Of a DNA stretch of 6,986 bases, positions 6,672 through 6,986 are shown one piece after another; position 1 is the stretch's first letter, and every line of letters begins with the position of its first letter. Position numbers and translations under genes: made by a program. The notes below the pieces were generated by a model. The model was not told the origin of the DNA. It made no database searches and saw only the letters and a program-made list of their open reading frames with translations. The DNA is from Rhodanobacteraceae bacterium (GTDB lineage Bacteria > Pseudomonadota > Gammaproteobacteria > Xanthomonadales > Rhodanobacteraceae), in contig JAICHS010000118.1 in the NCBI GenBank assembly GCA_025924775.1, forward strand, positions 1 through 6,986. Direction: 5' to 3'.

Positions 6672-6986
6672 ATGCGCACCCGACTGATGTTGCCGGCCGC
6701 CCTGGCCCTATTGCTCACCGCGCTGCCCGTCATGGCGCAGCAGTTTTCCTCGTTGGAGGAACGCATGTCCGCAGCCGACTTCAAGGCGGCCGGACTCGAC
6801 AAGCTGTCGCCGCAGGAACTGCAGAACCTCGACAATTGGCTGCGAACGCACGAACAGACCAAAATGGTGTCGGCCAGCGGTGCGCCGGTGTTCTATCCCG
6901 AAAACAAGCCGCGTGACAAATTCGAGACGCACCTGGTCGGCAACTTCAACGGCTGGGGCGGGCACACCACGTTCACGCTCGACAAC
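6672..6986 (+). CDS. Secreted protein of unknown function (3' end cut by window edge)
   Basis: The visible 105 residues begin with a signal peptide: positive MRTR, a hydrophobic core LMLPAALALLLTALPV at 5-20, and a likely signal peptidase I site after MA at 21-22, before QQFSSLEE. No lipobox cysteine is present, so the mature protein is probably periplasmic, outer-membrane or exported. The mature start holds a helical stretch, RMSAADFKAAGLDKLSPQEL (31-50), followed by NLDNWLRTH. I recall this kind of segment from uncharacterised secreted proteins of the Xanthomonadales. Then comes a basic, charged linker and LVGNFNGWGGHTTFTLDN at the edge, which looks like the start of a beta-rich domain. The ATG at 6672 is chosen because it gives a complete signal peptide; M6 is an alternative that would lose the two arginines. 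There is no Shine-Dalgarno sequence. The gene is divergent from relA, and nothing in the sequence gives its function. Confidence 0.85.
   Translation, partial: MRTRLMLPAALALLLTALPVMAQQFSSLEERMSAADFKAAGLDKLSPQELQNLDNWLRTHEQTKMVSASGAPVFYPENKPRDKFETHLVGNFNGWGGHTTFTLDN

Noticed and set aside
6708..6965. Minus-strand open frame of 85 codons opposite the secreted-protein gene
   Set aside because: The plus-strand frame has a clear signal peptide and structured mature sequence, and the opposite frame has no feature of a real protein.
1..6986. Search for RNA genes, CRISPR repeats, insertion-sequence ends, attachment sites and phage or defence genes
   Set aside because: I saw no tRNA or rRNA signatures, no regularly spaced direct repeats at DNA level, no transposase or integrase, and no composition break. 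This is a by-eye reading, so small RNAs could be missed.

Overview
The window is a very GC-rich piece of bacterial chromosome with dense, mostly one-directional genes. The RelA sequence is close to gammaproteobacterial RelA. Together with the base composition and the secreted-protein style of the last gene, it suggests the Xanthomonadales (Lysobacterales: Xanthomonadaceae or Rhodanobacteraceae). The order-level call is moderately sure and the genus is not determined.

Five genes lie on the minus strand and are read from right to left. First is relA (6544 to 4448), the ribosome-associated (p)ppGpp synthetase of the stringent response. After a 158-base gap comes a single-pass membrane protein with four tandem TPR-like units of about 100 residues (4289 to 2604). 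It overlaps by 8 bases an atypical extended-SDR (NAD-epimerase-like) protein (2611 to 1757). After another 126-base gap come a 2-oxoglutarate/Fe(II) oxygenase (1630 to 827) and, 33 bases on, a family-2 glycosyltransferase of the rhamnosyltransferase type (793 to the left edge, 3' end missing). A sixth gene, on the plus strand at the right edge (6672 onward, 3' end missing), encodes a secreted protein of unknown function and is divergent from relA.

The two leftmost genes look like a glycan-assembly pair: a sugar transferase and an oxygenase that could hydroxylate a sugar, lipid or small precursor of the same surface polymer. The TPR protein and the SDR protein are probably translationally coupled. 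Whether all five minus-strand genes form one transcript is not shown. The two gaps hold possible promoter or RNA-structure signals but no convincing terminator.

I found no RNA gene, insertion sequence, CRISPR array, integrase, toxin-antitoxin pair or other sign of an accessory island. I do not see strong evidence for a new biological system. The best leads are the four-unit repeat architecture of the TPR protein, the SDR protein without its catalytic tyrosine, the possible leaderless start of the secreted protein, and the oxygenase-glycosyltransferase pair.
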